Source of the DNA: Fonsecaea monophora
Lineage: Eukaryota > Ascomycota > Eurotiomycetes > Chaetothyriales > Herpotrichiellaceae
DNA length: 64,000 nucleotides
Direction: 5' to 3'
Assembly: GCF_001642475.1 (NCBI RefSeq)
Contig: NW_019173957.1
Coordinates: 62,001-126,000, forward strand
Shown piece by piece: positions 23,277 to 35,675 of this stretch. The translations under genes and the position numbers were made by a program. The notes beneath the pieces were generated by a model, which was not told where the DNA came from, did not search any database, and worked only from the letters and a program-made list of their open reading frames with translations. How positions within the stretch are numbered: the stretch's first letter is position 1; every line of letters begins with the position of its first letter.

Positions 23277-25246
23277 ATGCACGGTGCAAAACTCTTCCTC
23301 GTCGGCGCTCTTGCCGCTGGTGTCTCGGCCGTCAAAGGACCTACCGTGCATAACAGAAGGGTTCCTGGGCCAAAGTTACAGGTCTTGCCTCGACAATTAC
23401 CAGCGGAGCCCACTGGAGTTAAGACAATTGTCACCCCGAATGGCATCAACATCACCTATAAGGAACCTGGCAAAGAAGGCGTCTGTGAGACGACCCCGGG
23501 CGTCAATTCATACGCAGGTTTTGTCAACCTTGCTCCCGATGTTCACAGCTTCTTCTGGTTCTTTGAGTCGAGGAACGACCCTGCCAATGATCCAATTACA
23601 CTATGGCTCAACGGAGGTCCTGGAAGTGACTCTTTGATCGGAATGTTCCAAGGTGAGGGTGTTTTGGAAATCCAATCAGCCCCGGGCCTATAGCTGACCA
23701 CGTATTATAGAGCTCGGCCCGTGCAATGTCACTGAGAATCTGACCACGCACCTCAATCCCTACGCATGGAACGAGGCCTCGAACATGATCTTTCTCAGCC
23801 AGCCATTGGGTGTGGGTTTTTCATACGGCTCCAAGGTGAGGGCTCTGGGGGAATGTCACCACAAGAGATGGCACTGATGGCGATGTAGGGCCCCGGCTCG
23901 CTGGATCCTAATTTCGGACAATTCGTTCCTCCGTCAGAGGCAAACGTCACGGGCAGATACCCAATAATCAACGCGACTGAGATTGGTGAGTGGGACATGG
24001 CTTGTTACAAACCCATATACTCACGACTGTGGTGTAGATACCACTGATCTTGCCGCGATCGCTGCATGGGAGGTGCTCCAAGGATTTTACGCAGCACTAC
24101 CGCAGCTTGATTCTAAAGTCCAGTCAACCAAATTCAACCTGTGGACCGAGTCCTATGGAGGTGAGATATAACGACGTCCATCTCAGTTACGAGACTGACC
24201 ATACTGTAGGACACTATGGTCCTGCCTTTTTCAACTACTTTTATCATCAAAACGAAGCGATCCTTAACGGTACTCAAACCGGCAAATCCTTCGAGTTTGT
24301 GAACCTGGGAATCATGAATGGCATCATAGACGAATACATTCAAGCGCCCTATTACCCGATCTTTGCCAACAACAATACTTATGGCATCAAGGCCGTGAAC
24401 GATACTGTCTATGACTATATGACGTTCGCCTGTTATATGAATGACGGATGCCTGGACCAGATCTCTTTCTGCGCCGAAGCCGACACGAGCACTCTCACAG
24501 GCCAAGCTGCCTGCAGCGAGGCCGAGGCCATGTGCCGGGATAGTGTCGAGTCACCTTACTACTACTACGGAGGCCGCGGAGTCTACGATATCCGTCACCC
24601 ATACGACGACCCTACCCCACCCACCTACTTCATTGACTACCTCAACTTGGCCACGACACAACAAGCTCTAGGTGTCGACACAAACTACACGTCAGATGCC
24701 AACGATGAAGTGTACTACGCCTTCCAGCAGACGGGCGATTTCATCTACTTCAACTTCATTGACGATCTGGAAGAGATCCTTAATTCGTCCTCGGTGCGCG
24801 TGACGCTTGTGTATGGGGACGCGGACTACATTTGCAATTGGTTTGGCGGAGAAGCAGTGTCTCTAGCCGCCAAATGGCCTCACGCTGCTCAATTCAAGGC
24901 GGCGGGATATACGCCGTTCGTGGTGGATGGAGTAGAGTACGGCGAGACGCGCGAGTATGGCAATTTCTCTTTCACTCGCATTTATGAGTCGGGCCATGAG
25001 GTACCCTACTACCAGCCGATTGCTGCCTTGGGCTTCTTCACACGCGCGATTAATGGCTTGGACATGGCGACGGGTACGATGCACGTGAACGGAACACAAG
25101 GGGGAACTAAGGGCAGCGCACATGCCACTCATACCGAAAGCTTTGTGCCATTGCCAACCAGCTCGTCGAGCTCTGCAGCCTCAGCGGCGTCGTCGGTGCC
25201 CAAAGGTCCAGTGATCCCAGGGCGATTTGCGAGACGGGGATATTAA
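23277..25246 (+). CDS. Secreted serine carboxypeptidase (S10 family)
   Basis: Exons 23277-23652, 23711-23835, 23889-23985, 24038-24160, 24210-25246 join in phase to 585 aa. Signal peptide about residues 1-20. Oxyanion-hole motif WLNGGPGSDS at about residue 115, catalytic Ser in TESYGG at about 237, catalytic Asp in GDADYICNW at about 444, and His in ESGHEVPYYQP at about 502: the complete S10 triad. Many N-glycosylation sequons and a Ser/Ala-rich C-terminal stretch fit a secreted or wall-associated enzyme. Role: removal of C-terminal amino acids from peptides in extracellular or vacuolar digestion. The usual motif is GGPGSSS; Asp in the second position is a conservative-looking variant. A GTG lies directly before the chosen ATG. 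Confidence 0.92.
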
Positions 25247-28200
25247 TATGAGGAATGACGATGAATGTGTGTGACGGAGCTACGATGGGTCAATGGGAAT
25301 TCGGTGTCATCGAACCGGATGAGCTTTGTTCGGCTTTTGGCCTGAGGGGATGTGTCCTCACAACCACCTATTCGATGAATAATGAAAAAAACTTCGACAT
25401 CAAAAGTCTAGACGAACGTAGTCGTACCCTGGAGATTTGATACAACCCAGTACGGCCAACTCTCTATGTGTTATGTACATGACTCGTCATCTCCGCCTTT
25501 GTCTTTCGACATAACATCGTATGTTTATGAGGGGAAGGGAAAAGCAGAGTCAATTCCGCCAATGAGATGCGTTCAATCGCGGAGATGGAGGAGATGAGGG
25601 AGGGGAGACTGAGGAGATTCTTGAGGAGATTGGGGAAGTTCGCGGACAAACGAGCACCGAGCAGACCGAGGTAAACTAGTTCCGACGGCTGCTGGGTCGT
25701 GGTTTGTGGGTAAGGATGAGGTATTTCACACTTACTTACTACTAGGTAGGTACTAAGTACCTAAGTACCTAAGTATTTCGTACTCCATAGATACCTACCT
25801 GTGTGGGGAGCAAGAGCGGATAATCCTTTTTCACGAGCCAGCCACGTGTTTCTTGGGAATTACGACTCCGTCCCCGTCCCAAGATCAGACATGTGGTTGT
25901 GGCTGTTGCTGTGGGCTCCCTAAATCAAATTTGGGGCGGGAGGTGGAAAAAGTCAAGGGAAATGTAGAATGTGAAATGTACATTGTACGCCATATATATA
26001 CCCCGTGGTACCTTCCTGGGTATACCACACCCTGTGAGGCACTATATTCTTTGGTACTCGTATGAGGTATGTACTATACAGAGGACGTGTAGAGGAGTCA
26101 TCGGCAGGTATATAGGCATATCTATATGTACGTAGGTGCCTGGGTTGAGAGATATATCGCTGTAAGAGTAGACGCATACAGAGGCTGGGCTGCAAGTGAC
26201 AAAAGTCCCCTGCATGTACCTCCCTAACAGTCCCGTGACTCTAGGGTATGGATAGATAGCTCTTGCGTTCCTACCTCCCCCCTAAAAACGTATGTGGCTG
26301 TCAATGAGGCTCCAGGATCGGATCGAATCAGATGATAAGTCGATACTGTGACATCGGTGGAAGGGGGGTTGGTTTCAATTGGGACCATTGGTGTGTCAGG
26401 AGGTGACGAGGCTTTTCTTTGGATCAGCAACCACCAAAAAGATAGGTCGGTCAGCCACAAAAAGATGCCGACCAGCTGCGAAGGCTGGTTAGGAAGTGAG
26501 AGGGAAAGGAAAGGAGAAAGAGAGAAGACAAGGGGGAACGAGGTGGTCCATTGGTGTTGGTGATGTCACTCAATGTCGGTGCCATGTCAAGCACGTCCAA
26601 TCAAAGGCCACTTGTCACCAATCTCAACGTCTGCCGCCTGCCGCACCCCCGCCTCATCCGCCTCATCTGCGGGGCCAGCCACGCAAAAACTTGGCCATCA
26701 TCCTTGGAAAAATTGGGTCAGAAAAAGCTGCAACCGCCGATCAACCACGCCAGAAGTTTGTTTGACCTCGCAAATCGGCAAAGCCCAAGAAATGTGGGCA
26801 CACGCATGGCTGTGGCTGGTGAGCACACAAGTTGTTGCCACGGGCGCCCATCGGTCACATCGGTCGATGACCGAATGCATGTGGTCGACCACGGGTACGC
26901 CGTTCCGAACTCATTTTGTCATGGTGACACTGAGAAAGTATTGAGGCGGGCTGGTACAGGCACCCATAGTAGCGTAGGTAGCTACTGCCTGCATTGCTGC
27001 AATCTGTTCATTGTACAGTAATTAGAGCGGCCTCGGTCGACCACCGGGAACGGCGACGAACTCCTCAATAGTGAAAGCTGCTATCCGAAACATTCTTTGC
27101 AAATACTCGGATGAGTACCGCATCCAAATGGTCTCCCTCACAATAATCCACGTCTCTTGAACCGCACGCACCTCTCTATGACGACACAATGGACAATTTG
27201 GACTGAAACTGTGGCTGACCCTGACTTGTTCCATCCATTCAATTGCGTCAGAGCGGTCGATGACCTCTGGATGAGGTAGGAGTGTGGCACAGAAGCATGC
27301 AATTTCCATCGAATGGAAGGCAATGGGACAAGGAGATGGACACGGGCTTGCAGGGACATCCAAGCCAGCTTTGAATGGAGATCGAGGCTGGAGGGAGACA
27401 ATCGCGAATGAGAAAGGAGGCAGAAGTGTGGTTCAAAGGCAGTCTGACAAGGGTCCATCCTAGCACATGCCGGGGTGGGAGCAGTTGGATGGAGAAACTG
27501 ATGTCAGTTTGCCTGGTGCTGCGATCATTGTCCCAACTCCTCACACATTGGCATTGGGAATCGATAAGAGAGACACGCAGACAGCGATATCTGGTAACTC
27601 GTATCAACCTTGTACTGCTTCTTGTTCTCTCTTTCCAAAGGAAATACGCCACAACAGCTCTTTTTCCGTCCGACACGAGGGTAGCTGGCCCCCGTAGTGC
27701 GGTCATTGCGAACATGGGATTTGACGAAATGCCCTCGGCCACATGCAGGGATTTTAGAGTTTAGGGCCTCTAGGTGGAGGCTGAGTGGAGAAACGCGACG
27801 TCGTCTACCGAGTCCTCGTAAGATTTTCATACGGGGGAGGGTGTGGCGCTTTCATCTGCGGGAAGGCCTCGAGGATGATTGAGAAGTGGACGAAATCGAT
27901 GTGCAACTCGCATGGCACCGCCGCAGTTGGAACAAGAAACCCGGTTTTTTTCTGAGAAAACTACCCAGGATGACTGGCCAACCCCACCTTCCTGCCTACG
28001 AGTATCTACCTAGCTACCTGGCTGGTTCGACAAGGGGGCTTCTCCTGTCAGGCACCGCAGAGCAACCAAGGACAGGGAAACCTAGCTCTGCTGGCTCGCT
28101 TTGCTCTCTGCTATAACGAAAATGATGGACCGGTGACGTAGGGGAGTTTTTGCCCGTGTACTTGATCAAAGCTGTTCCTCCTCCCTCGTTCCACGACGAC

Positions 28201-28430
28201 TTTGTTTCTGATCTTCACAGAAACCTTGAATGTGTGTTTTTGATTGTATACCTACTCTAGCTCCGAGCTCTTCTTGTACTATTATCAGCCTATCATCGTA
28301 ACAATATAATACTTCCTATCCAACTCAACCCAGGAAATAACACAACTGAAAAGCACCAGACGGGCGTGTGTGCGCGGCTGAACCTGACAGCGGCGCAGAA
28401 ACAAATGCAGCAAATAGTTTGAGACAGCTG
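25247..28430. promoter_or_regulatory. 3.2 kb gene-free region upstream of the LEA-like gene
   Basis: No coding sequence is supported. Bases 25740-25776 carry overlapping TAGGTA/TACCTAAG units forming imperfect inverted repeats. Several short frames around 26500-27900 are open on both strands but lack domains. The part next to 28431 should hold the promoter and leader of the repeat protein. Confidence 0.45.
25740..25776. repeat. TACCTAAG/TAGGTA short repeat and inverted repeat
   Basis: Copies of ACTAGGTAGGTACTAAG and GTACCTAAGTACCTAAG lie side by side and can fold back on each other. Similar TACCTA-rich motifs recur in other intergenic parts of this window (e.g. ~17580, ~28005, ~44890). Confidence 0.7.
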
Positions 28431-31400
28431 ATGACAAGTAATCGACTATCATCCTCCTCATACGCCTACTACAGCTTCCCACCCACCCCGAACAGAGATT
28501 CTCCGCAGTCTAAACGCTCGACCCCAGAGACAGTCAGAAGCTACAAGAGCACAATGCCTTCTCCGGCGGCAGGCAGAACCTCAAATGTCCCAGAGACACC
28601 CACAAAGACCGGCAAGAACCCTGCTTCATCGTCCACTTCCAAGCTGACTGGTGAAGGCACTCCCGGTCGGAAACCACCCAAGCTCGGCACCTCCAAGGCG
28701 ACGCCGAAGAAACTGTCAGAGTCAGAGTCGCCGAAACCAAAGCCCACAGAAGACATTACCAAGCCCGTAGAAGAAAAGGGCAAGGATGTCGAGGAGGAGA
28801 GCCAACAAGGTATCAGCATGAAAGATACGGAAGAGCCTGGCGGCAAGATCAGTCAACCAGGCGACGACACCGGCGCCGAAACCAGTGAGCTCTCCGAAGC
28901 TAACCCCGAGCCCATCCCTGAAGACGACGACGACGAGGAAGAAGGGGAAGAAGAAGGTGACACGGTCCGTGGTGGCAGAGATGCTGCTAAAGACGAGGGC
29001 ACCGAGGGAGACGAAGAGGAAGAGGAAGTGGCAGAAGAGGGCGATGCTGCCGAAGAAGCCGAGGACGAGGCCGAAGGCAAAGGAAACGGTGCACTTAGCG
29101 GACTCGGCAAGGCCACCAGTGGTGTCGTTGGTACCGGCAAGAAAGTCGCTGGTCGCGTTGGCGGTGCCAAAGACTCGGCTACTGGCGCAGCAGGCAAGGC
29201 TTCCCAGGGTGATGTGCAAGGCGCCGCAGACGACACAGTCGGCGATGCCAAGGACACGGCAGAAGATACTGCCCAAGACGTCCAAGACACGGCGGAAGAT
29301 ACGGCGGAGGGCGCAAAGGAGACAGCTGAAGAAGCAGCTGATGCCGTACCCAAAGACACTGGGGACGTGCCCGATGTCAAAGAGACCGCGAATGGCGTCA
29401 AAGGTCACGCAGAGAAGGTGGCTGATGATGTCGAGGAGACTGCGGAAGAAGCGGCCGATGGTGCAACCGAAGGGCTGCCTGTTGACCTGTCCATCCTGAA
29501 GGGTCTCAAGGTCACCGAGACCGGAGATATTAAAGATAAGGCTGGCAACGTTGTCGGCAAACTCGACGAAGGTGACCCCGCCGATCTTGAGGGTTACGAG
29601 ATTGGCGATGACGGCGAAATCCTCGACGAAGATGGTGACGTTGTCGGTCGTGCAAGCGTCATCCCAGAAAAGGCTCAAGAACTTGCTGGCAAGGCGACCG
29701 AAGACGCCGATGTTGATGGTGCGGTCAATGGCGTCCACGAAACTGCAGAGGGTACTCAGGACCAGGCCGAAGAGGCTGTTAACGGCGTCAAAGATACAGC
29801 AGAGGACGCTGTCGAGACATATCTTCCTGACCTAAACGTCCTCGACGGCTTGGAAGTTCAAGAGAACGGAGACATTCTGGACAAGGATGGTAACGTCTTG
29901 GGCAGAATCACTGAAGGTGACCCCGCAGACCTAGTCGGCATGACAGTAAATGCCGACGGCGAAATCCTGGATGAAGATGGCGATGCTGTGGGTCGTGCAG
30001 AGACCCTCCCTCAGCCTGTTAAACAAGCTGTCGAAGAAGCTGCCGGAGAACTTCCCGGTGTTGAAGCGCTGGAAGGTTTGGAGGTCCAAGAAGACGGAGC
30101 AATTAAGGACCAAGCCGGCAACACTTTGGGCAAGATTACCGAAGGTGATCCGGCTGATTTAGTCGGGAGAACACTCAATGCTGAAGGTGAGGTTTTGGAC
30201 GAAGACGGCGACGTCATTGGCCGCGCAGAAATCGTACCCGAAGCCGCCGAAGCAGTGCAAGAAAAGGTTGATGGTGTCCAGGAGGGAGCCAAACCAGAGT
30301 TTGTCCAAGAGGCATTCGATAAGGTTGAAGGGTTGCAGGACCAACTGAAGCCGAATCTCACAATTGTCGAAGGTCGCAAACTCAACAAGAAGGGTACTAT
30401 CCTCGATGACGAAGGAGAAGTCCTGGCGAAACTTGTGGAAGGCGACGTTAAGGCTTGCGCCGGTAAACTTCCCAATGAGAATGGTGAAATTCTCGACAAA
30501 GACGGCAAAGTTATTGGGCGTGTTGAGGTCGTCCAGGGAGAGGCTGCGGAAGAAGCTATGAAAGAACTCCACCCCGAACTGGTTGAACAACTTGAAGAAG
30601 CACAGCAGGCTGCGGAAGAAGCTGAAAAGCAAGCTGAGGAGGCTGGCGATCAGGCTGACGTTGCCGGTAAAGCTGCTGATGCTGCTGAGGGTGCCGCAGA
30701 CACCGCCGAAGAGGCGGTGGACGAGGCTAAAGACGCAGCTGAAAAGATCATCAAGCCAGATTTCGCACAACTCGAGGGTTTGAAGGTCAACAAGAAAGGT
30801 CAAGTAGTCAACGAGGATGGTGATCCCATCGCCCAGTTGGCTGAAGGTTTCGACCTTGATGCTGTCCGTGGCAAGAAAATTAATGAGAATGGAGAAATTC
30901 TGGACAAGGATGGCAATGTTATTGGTCGAGTCGAGTTCATTCCCGAAGCTGTCGAAGAAGGTATTGTCGAAACCATTGAAGAAGCTGCTCCCGAAGTCCC
31001 CGAGACTTCAATCCTTGAAGGTCTTAAAGTCAACAAGAAAGGTCTAGTATTGAATGAGGACGGTGACGAGATCGCGAAACTCGTCGAAGGTGATCTTGCT
31101 GCCGTTGCAGGGAAGAAATTGAACGACAAGGGCGAGGTTTTGGACAAGGACGGTAATGTCATTGGCAAAGTCGAAATGATTCCCCAAGAAGTTGAGGAGG
31201 AAGTCGAAGAGGCTGCCGAAGAGATTGACGATGGCTTGCCGCCTCTATCCATCCTGGAGGGTCTCAAAGTTAACAAGTCCGGCAAGATTGTCGACAACAA
31301 CGGTAACGTTGTCGGCGAACTGGTCGAAGGAGATGCCAAGAAGATTTGGAAGGCTGGTACAACCTGCGACGACCAGGGACAATTCTGGGACAACAAAGGC

Positions 31401-33427
31401 CATATAATTGGTCGCGCAAAGACGCTCCCTCAAGAGGATAAGGAAGAAGAAGCCGAGTTCGCTGGTCTTGAAGGTCTAACCGTTGTGGCTGACGGATGGG
31501 TTGAAGATGAGAACGGCAACAGAGTTGGCCGTATCGTTGAAGGAGACCCAAAGAAACTTGTCGGTCGTGCAGTCGATGAAGACGGTGACATTATTGACAA
31601 ACGAGGCAATGTTGTTGGCCACGCTGAGAGATACGAAGAACCCGAACCAGAGCCAGAACCAGAGGAGCAGAAGATCGACCTTTCAGAACTGAAGGGTTTG
31701 ACATGTAACAAACAAGGCAATGTCATCGGACCTGATGGCGTTCCAATTGGTCGTCTGGTCGAAGGCAATCCCAAGGAGCTTGCAGGCCGCAAGATCGATG
31801 AAAACGGCCAGATCTGGAACGATCAAGGTCATGTTGTTGGCCGCTGCGAACTCATTCCATTCAACGAGCGTGAAGCTAAGCCTGAAGGTCCGTTTGCTGG
31901 CCTCGAGGGTCTCATCGTTGTCAAGGATGGCTTCGTTGAGGATCACGAAGGTAATGTTGTCGGACAGGTGGTAGAGGGAGATTGGAAGAAACTCCTTGGC
32001 CGCGGGGTGGATGAAGATGGCGACATTATCGACAAGTACGGCAATGTCAAAGGCCATGTCGAACCATACGAAGTCCCCGAGGAAGAGGTTGTCGAGGAAG
32101 ATCTATCCAGCCTCGCTGGTAAGACTGTCAACAAACAAGGCAAGGTCGTTGACGAGCATGGAACCATTTTTGGCGAAGTCGCCGAGGGTGAAGTTCAGCG
32201 TCTTGTCGGTTGTAAGGTGGATGGCAAAGGACAAATCTGGTCCAACGATGGCAGAGTTATCGGTCGTGCAAGACTCATCGCAGGTGGTGATGATGGTCGT
32301 GCCGAAGGGCCATTCTCCAACTTCGACTCTACAACCATTGACAAAGATGGTTTGGTCAAGGACGCCAGCGGAGAGATCATCGGTCGTGTTACCGAAGGTG
32401 ACATCAAAAAGTTGGTCGGCCGCAAGGTTGATGACGACGGAGATATTGTCGACAAGAATGGTAATGTCATTGGTCATGCTGAACGCTGGGAACCAGAAAA
32501 GAAGGAACGAGAGGTTTCACCTATGTCTGGCCTCCGCGTGAATAAGGAGGGTGAAGTCCGCGACCGCAATGGAGATGTTATTGGCCGATTGACAGAGGGC
32601 AACTTGCTCGCCTGTATTGGCAAGGAGGTCAATGACAATGGTTATGTCGTGGATCAAGACGGCAACAAGATCGGAGAATGCACCCTGCTTGAAAACATTC
32701 CAGATGAAGAAGAAGTCGAGGAGGGTCCAACACCCGAGCAACTCAAAGAGGAAGAGGAGCGTGAGGTTGCAAAGAAGATCTCCAATATCATCAATCAGAC
32801 GTTGGAGAAGATGGAGCCTATTTGCAAACAGATCACTGAGGTAAGTGCATTCATTGTCTGCTTGCCAATAGCCATACTAATTTATCATCACAGCTTGTTG
32901 AAAGAGCTGATCGCACACCCAAAGACGAGCTTGATGAGGAGAAACTCGTGCAAGACGTCAAGCCTCTTATCGAAGAGGGCTCTCGCATCCTAGGTGAATG
33001 CAATGGTGCCATCCGCGGACTTGACCCCGACGGTCACATCGCAGCCAACGCCAAAGCGAAGGCAGCCAGTGGTGAGGCTTCGCCAGAAGAATATCGTGTG
33101 GCAGAGGGATTGAAGGAACTTACCACTCAAGTGGTCAAGACCATCGACAACGCCAAGAAGAAGATTGCCGATATGCCTCATGCGAAGAAGAAGTTGAATC
33201 CACTGTGGGCGCTGTTGACAGAACCTCTGTTCCAGATCATCGCTGCTGTCGGTCTGCTGCTGAGCGGCGTGCTCGGGTTGGTGGGCAAATTGCTCAACGG
33301 TCTGGGTCTTGGTGGTTTGGTGAGTGGTCTATTGGGAGGTCTCGGTGTTGACAAGCTGCTGGGTGGATTGGGTTTGGGCAGCTTAGCGGAAGCTATGGGC
33401 CTGGGAAGTGGAAAGAAGAAGAAATAG
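28431..33427 (+). CDS. LEA-like protein with 13 DUF3659 repeats and DUF6987-type C-terminus
   Basis: Exons 28431-32840 and 32894-33427 give 1647 aa. Residues 1-~240 are Ser/Pro/Thr- then Glu/Asp-rich and disordered. Residues ~245-350 hold LEA-like Ala/Glu/Asp/Thr/Lys 11-mers (DTAEDTAQDVQ type). From ~352 to ~1424 run thirteen copies of a ~62-residue unit with consensus 'LEGLKVNKKG...DEDGNVIGRLVEGD...LVGRKVDENGEILDKDGNVIGR', recognised as DUF3659. A charged helical segment then leads to a C-terminal domain ending in a Leu/Gly-rich hydrophobic region and KKKK. Such proteins are annotated in filamentous fungi as LEA-domain proteins; a stress or Woronin-body/septal matrix role has been suggested for some, but biochemistry is unknown. 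A second in-frame ATG at 28554 could be the true start. Confidence 0.88.
29484..32703 (+). repeat. 13-copy tandem protein repeat (DUF3659 units)
   Basis: Thirteen units, each a paired 'G...D..G..[IV]G.[LIV].EGD' then 'G...[DN]..G.[IVF].[DN]..G..[IVK]G' half-motif. Units 1-6 are spaced by Ala/Glu-rich linkers; units 7-13 are nearly contiguous. DNA identity between copies is low, so the array is old rather than a recent satellite expansion. Confidence 0.9.
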
Positions 33428-33931
33428 GGGATTAGTTGATATATGTTGTTGTTGTCGCGGAGAGGGCAGCAAGATATGAGTCTTGGGGTGGAATTTGTAA
33501 CACTACCTTTTCCTGGGTTTTGGGCATGAGGCATCTGACTGGATTTTGTTTGTTATCAATGTGGTGGGATGTACATGATCTTAATGACATTTGCTGTTCT
33601 AGCAAAGAATGATAAAAGTGTTGGTAAAAATCATTCAGCATTTATCGTGTCAAACAAATCTGGATGATAAGTTCTTGAGGGTGTGTAGCCGTTGCACCTA
33701 TATCGCATGCTGATCTATAGCTTGTTGCAATCTATTAATTCATCACGCACTTACCTCGTGGGCATCAATCGGTGGTCAGAGGAAAGATCTTCCATTCGTT
33801 GCCATGCATGCTTTCGGCCATATTCTGGGGACGAAAAAGTCATTGAGGCAACGACCATGATGTTGCCAGTGCGGTATTTCATGATCCGTCGGATGGATGG
33901 ATAACAGAGTCAGTTGTCAGCTGGAAAGCGT
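33428..33931. other. Intergenic, convergent 3' ends
   Basis: 504 bases between the stops of the repeat protein and the minus-strand acetyltransferase. Nothing else recognised. Confidence 0.5.
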
Positions 33932-34873
33932 TTACGTTCCATCCACTCCTGCCGCGTGCTTGGGCCACCGTATCATCAGGACATGGCGATGGATTCCAAT
34001 CCCTCCCCACTCGGCCATGTCGCACTCGATGAACGGCCGCGTACCTCTCGTGCCTTTTGTACTTGCCTCGTCGTCGCCCTCACCGCGGTGGTGGTCACCG
34101 ACCTCTACAAACCCATGTCGAATGTAGAATGGATACCCCGCGGGAGTCGCGGCCAGGACGACAGGGACGTCCAATCTGTCCGCCCAGGGAAAGATCCACG
34201 CCAACAATCTGCTCGCGATGCCCTTGCGCAGGTGTGTTGGGGAGAGTGTGCCGATGCCGCGTACCTCGAAGCAGTGCATGCCTCCGAACGTGGCGGAGAG
34301 AGCGGCTTCGACGGTCTGGTCCCAGTGTTTGTGGAGGGCGCGGTGGGCGGATGATGGGAGCTTGACGACCTCCGTATCGACATTCGTCGGAGGTTGCGAT
34401 GAGGAGGAGGTCAAGCTTGGTATTTCGACTCTGCTCTGGGTCTCTGTCGTACTTTTTGAGACAGATGGTTTTATTCTGTGTTCCTGTTCTTGTCCTGGCA
34501 ATGGGTGATATTGGAACTCGGCAAACGCGACGACGACACCTCCAGCGTCAGACACTACGTCACCCTGTGCCGTTGGCTGCGGCAGGTCCAGGTCCAGATC
34601 CAGATCGCGAATGACCAGGTGCTCCATGCGCGGTACATGCCGACCCAACCCGTCGCACTCGAGACCGACGATACGGGGATATTTCAGCTCGCTGAGGAGC
34701 TCGACCCTGGTGCACGCCTCGAGCCATTCGCGAGCCTCCTCGGCGGGGACGTCGCCGTATCTCAACTGTCCCAGCGGAGTGGCGGTCAAGGACGAATGTT
34801 TGATGCGTGCGATATCCGGGACAACGTTATCTGCATCTTCCAAGGAGAGGTGGATGGGGTCGGTCAGGTGCAT
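33932..34873 (-). CDS. GNAT-family N-acetyltransferase
   Basis: Uninterrupted 313-aa frame. The C-terminal half carries the GNAT pattern: a 'GIGTLSPTHLRKGIASRLLAW' segment (acetyl-CoA-binding motif A, with R-K-G-I-A replacing Q/RxxGxG/A) and 'VVLAATPAGYPFYIRHGFVEVG' (motif B, small molecule N-acyltransferase end). The N-terminal ~80 residues resemble the first part of fungal GNAT proteins that acetylate small amines. A Ser/Thr/Glu-rich stretch at about residues 125-175 is an insert in the fold. Substrate unknown. ATG at 34873 is the first in frame. Divergent from the nitronate monooxygenase gene. Confidence 0.82.
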   Translation of the reverse strand: MHLTDPIHLSLEDADNVVPDIARIKHSSLTATPLGQLRYGDVPAEEAREWLEACTRVELLSELKYPRIVGLECDGLGRHVPRMEHLVIRDLDLDLDLPQPTAQGDVVSDAGGVVVAFAEFQYHPLPGQEQEHRIKPSVSKSTTETQSRVEIPSLTSSSSQPPTNVDTEVVKLPSSAHRALHKHWDQTVEAALSATFGGMHCFEVRGIGTLSPTHLRKGIASRLLAWIFPWADRLDVPVVLAATPAGYPFYIRHGFVEVGDHHRGEGDDEASTKGTRGTRPFIECDMAEWGGIGIHRHVLMIRWPKHAAGVDGT

Positions 34874-35675
34874 GTTTATGCTAGAAAAGGGAATCTTCTG
34901 GCGTTTATGGGTGGAGGGAGGTGAGTGGGCGGGCTAACTATGAGCAATACGAGACGCAAATATTATTAGGTGAGATCCCAGCCTAGTGGCCACCAGTGCC
35001 ACTAACCAGTGTGCCAGCGCAGTTTAGCGAGGGGAGGGAATAGCGCAAGGCTGTAGTTCGGCCTCGTCAACCCCCTCATCCCACCGGGGGCAGAGGGCGA
35101 TCAGGTGATTTGTTTACAATCACAACTGAATGAATTTCAACAGCATAGAGCATGGCACAAGGCAGGATATAGATACGAGGAAAAAGAGAGTGGTCCCATC
35201 CGCCCCCTCCTCTTCAAAAACCGCGGGGAAACGCTGGAGGAGCGACGCGTCGAGACCTCGGTATCCCGCATCGTCTAACTCGGCTCAGAGCTCGTCTGGC
35301 CGAGTCGTCCACAAGCAACACAGACATATCCCAGGTTCAACAAAATAGCATTGGACAACCGGTACCGAGTTCCAACTTGTTCTGTGAGGTTAAGGCTTTC
35401 CAACTGACACCACAAGCTTACTTATTACTTGGAGGTACTGACCGTTTCGCTTATCCAAGGTCAAGTAAAGTGGGTAGTCCACTGGCTAATTGCTGACACT
35501 GTGCCTCGGAAACGTGGTGTCGAAGGACTTAAAGGACATTATTACACGGTTTTTGTGTTTCTTTTTCATCCTTTTCCTGGTTGATCTTGACAATCTACAC
35601 ATCCAACCTGCGAGTTTTAGACGGGACTTTTTGTTTGCGTCTGCGCCCCATATCAGCATCGCATTAACGACCGCC
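34874..35675. promoter_or_regulatory. Divergent promoter region, GNAT / nitronate monooxygenase
   Basis: About 800 bases between two start codons on opposite strands. No further gene is supported. Pyrimidine-rich sequence at 35540-35600 precedes the plus-strand gene. Confidence 0.5.

Noticed and set aside
28722..29738. 338-codon Phe/Leu-rich minus-strand frame that looks like a membrane protein
   Set aside because: Antisense of the Glu/Lys/Asp-rich LEA-like gene; its hydrophobicity is an artefact of complementing acidic codons.
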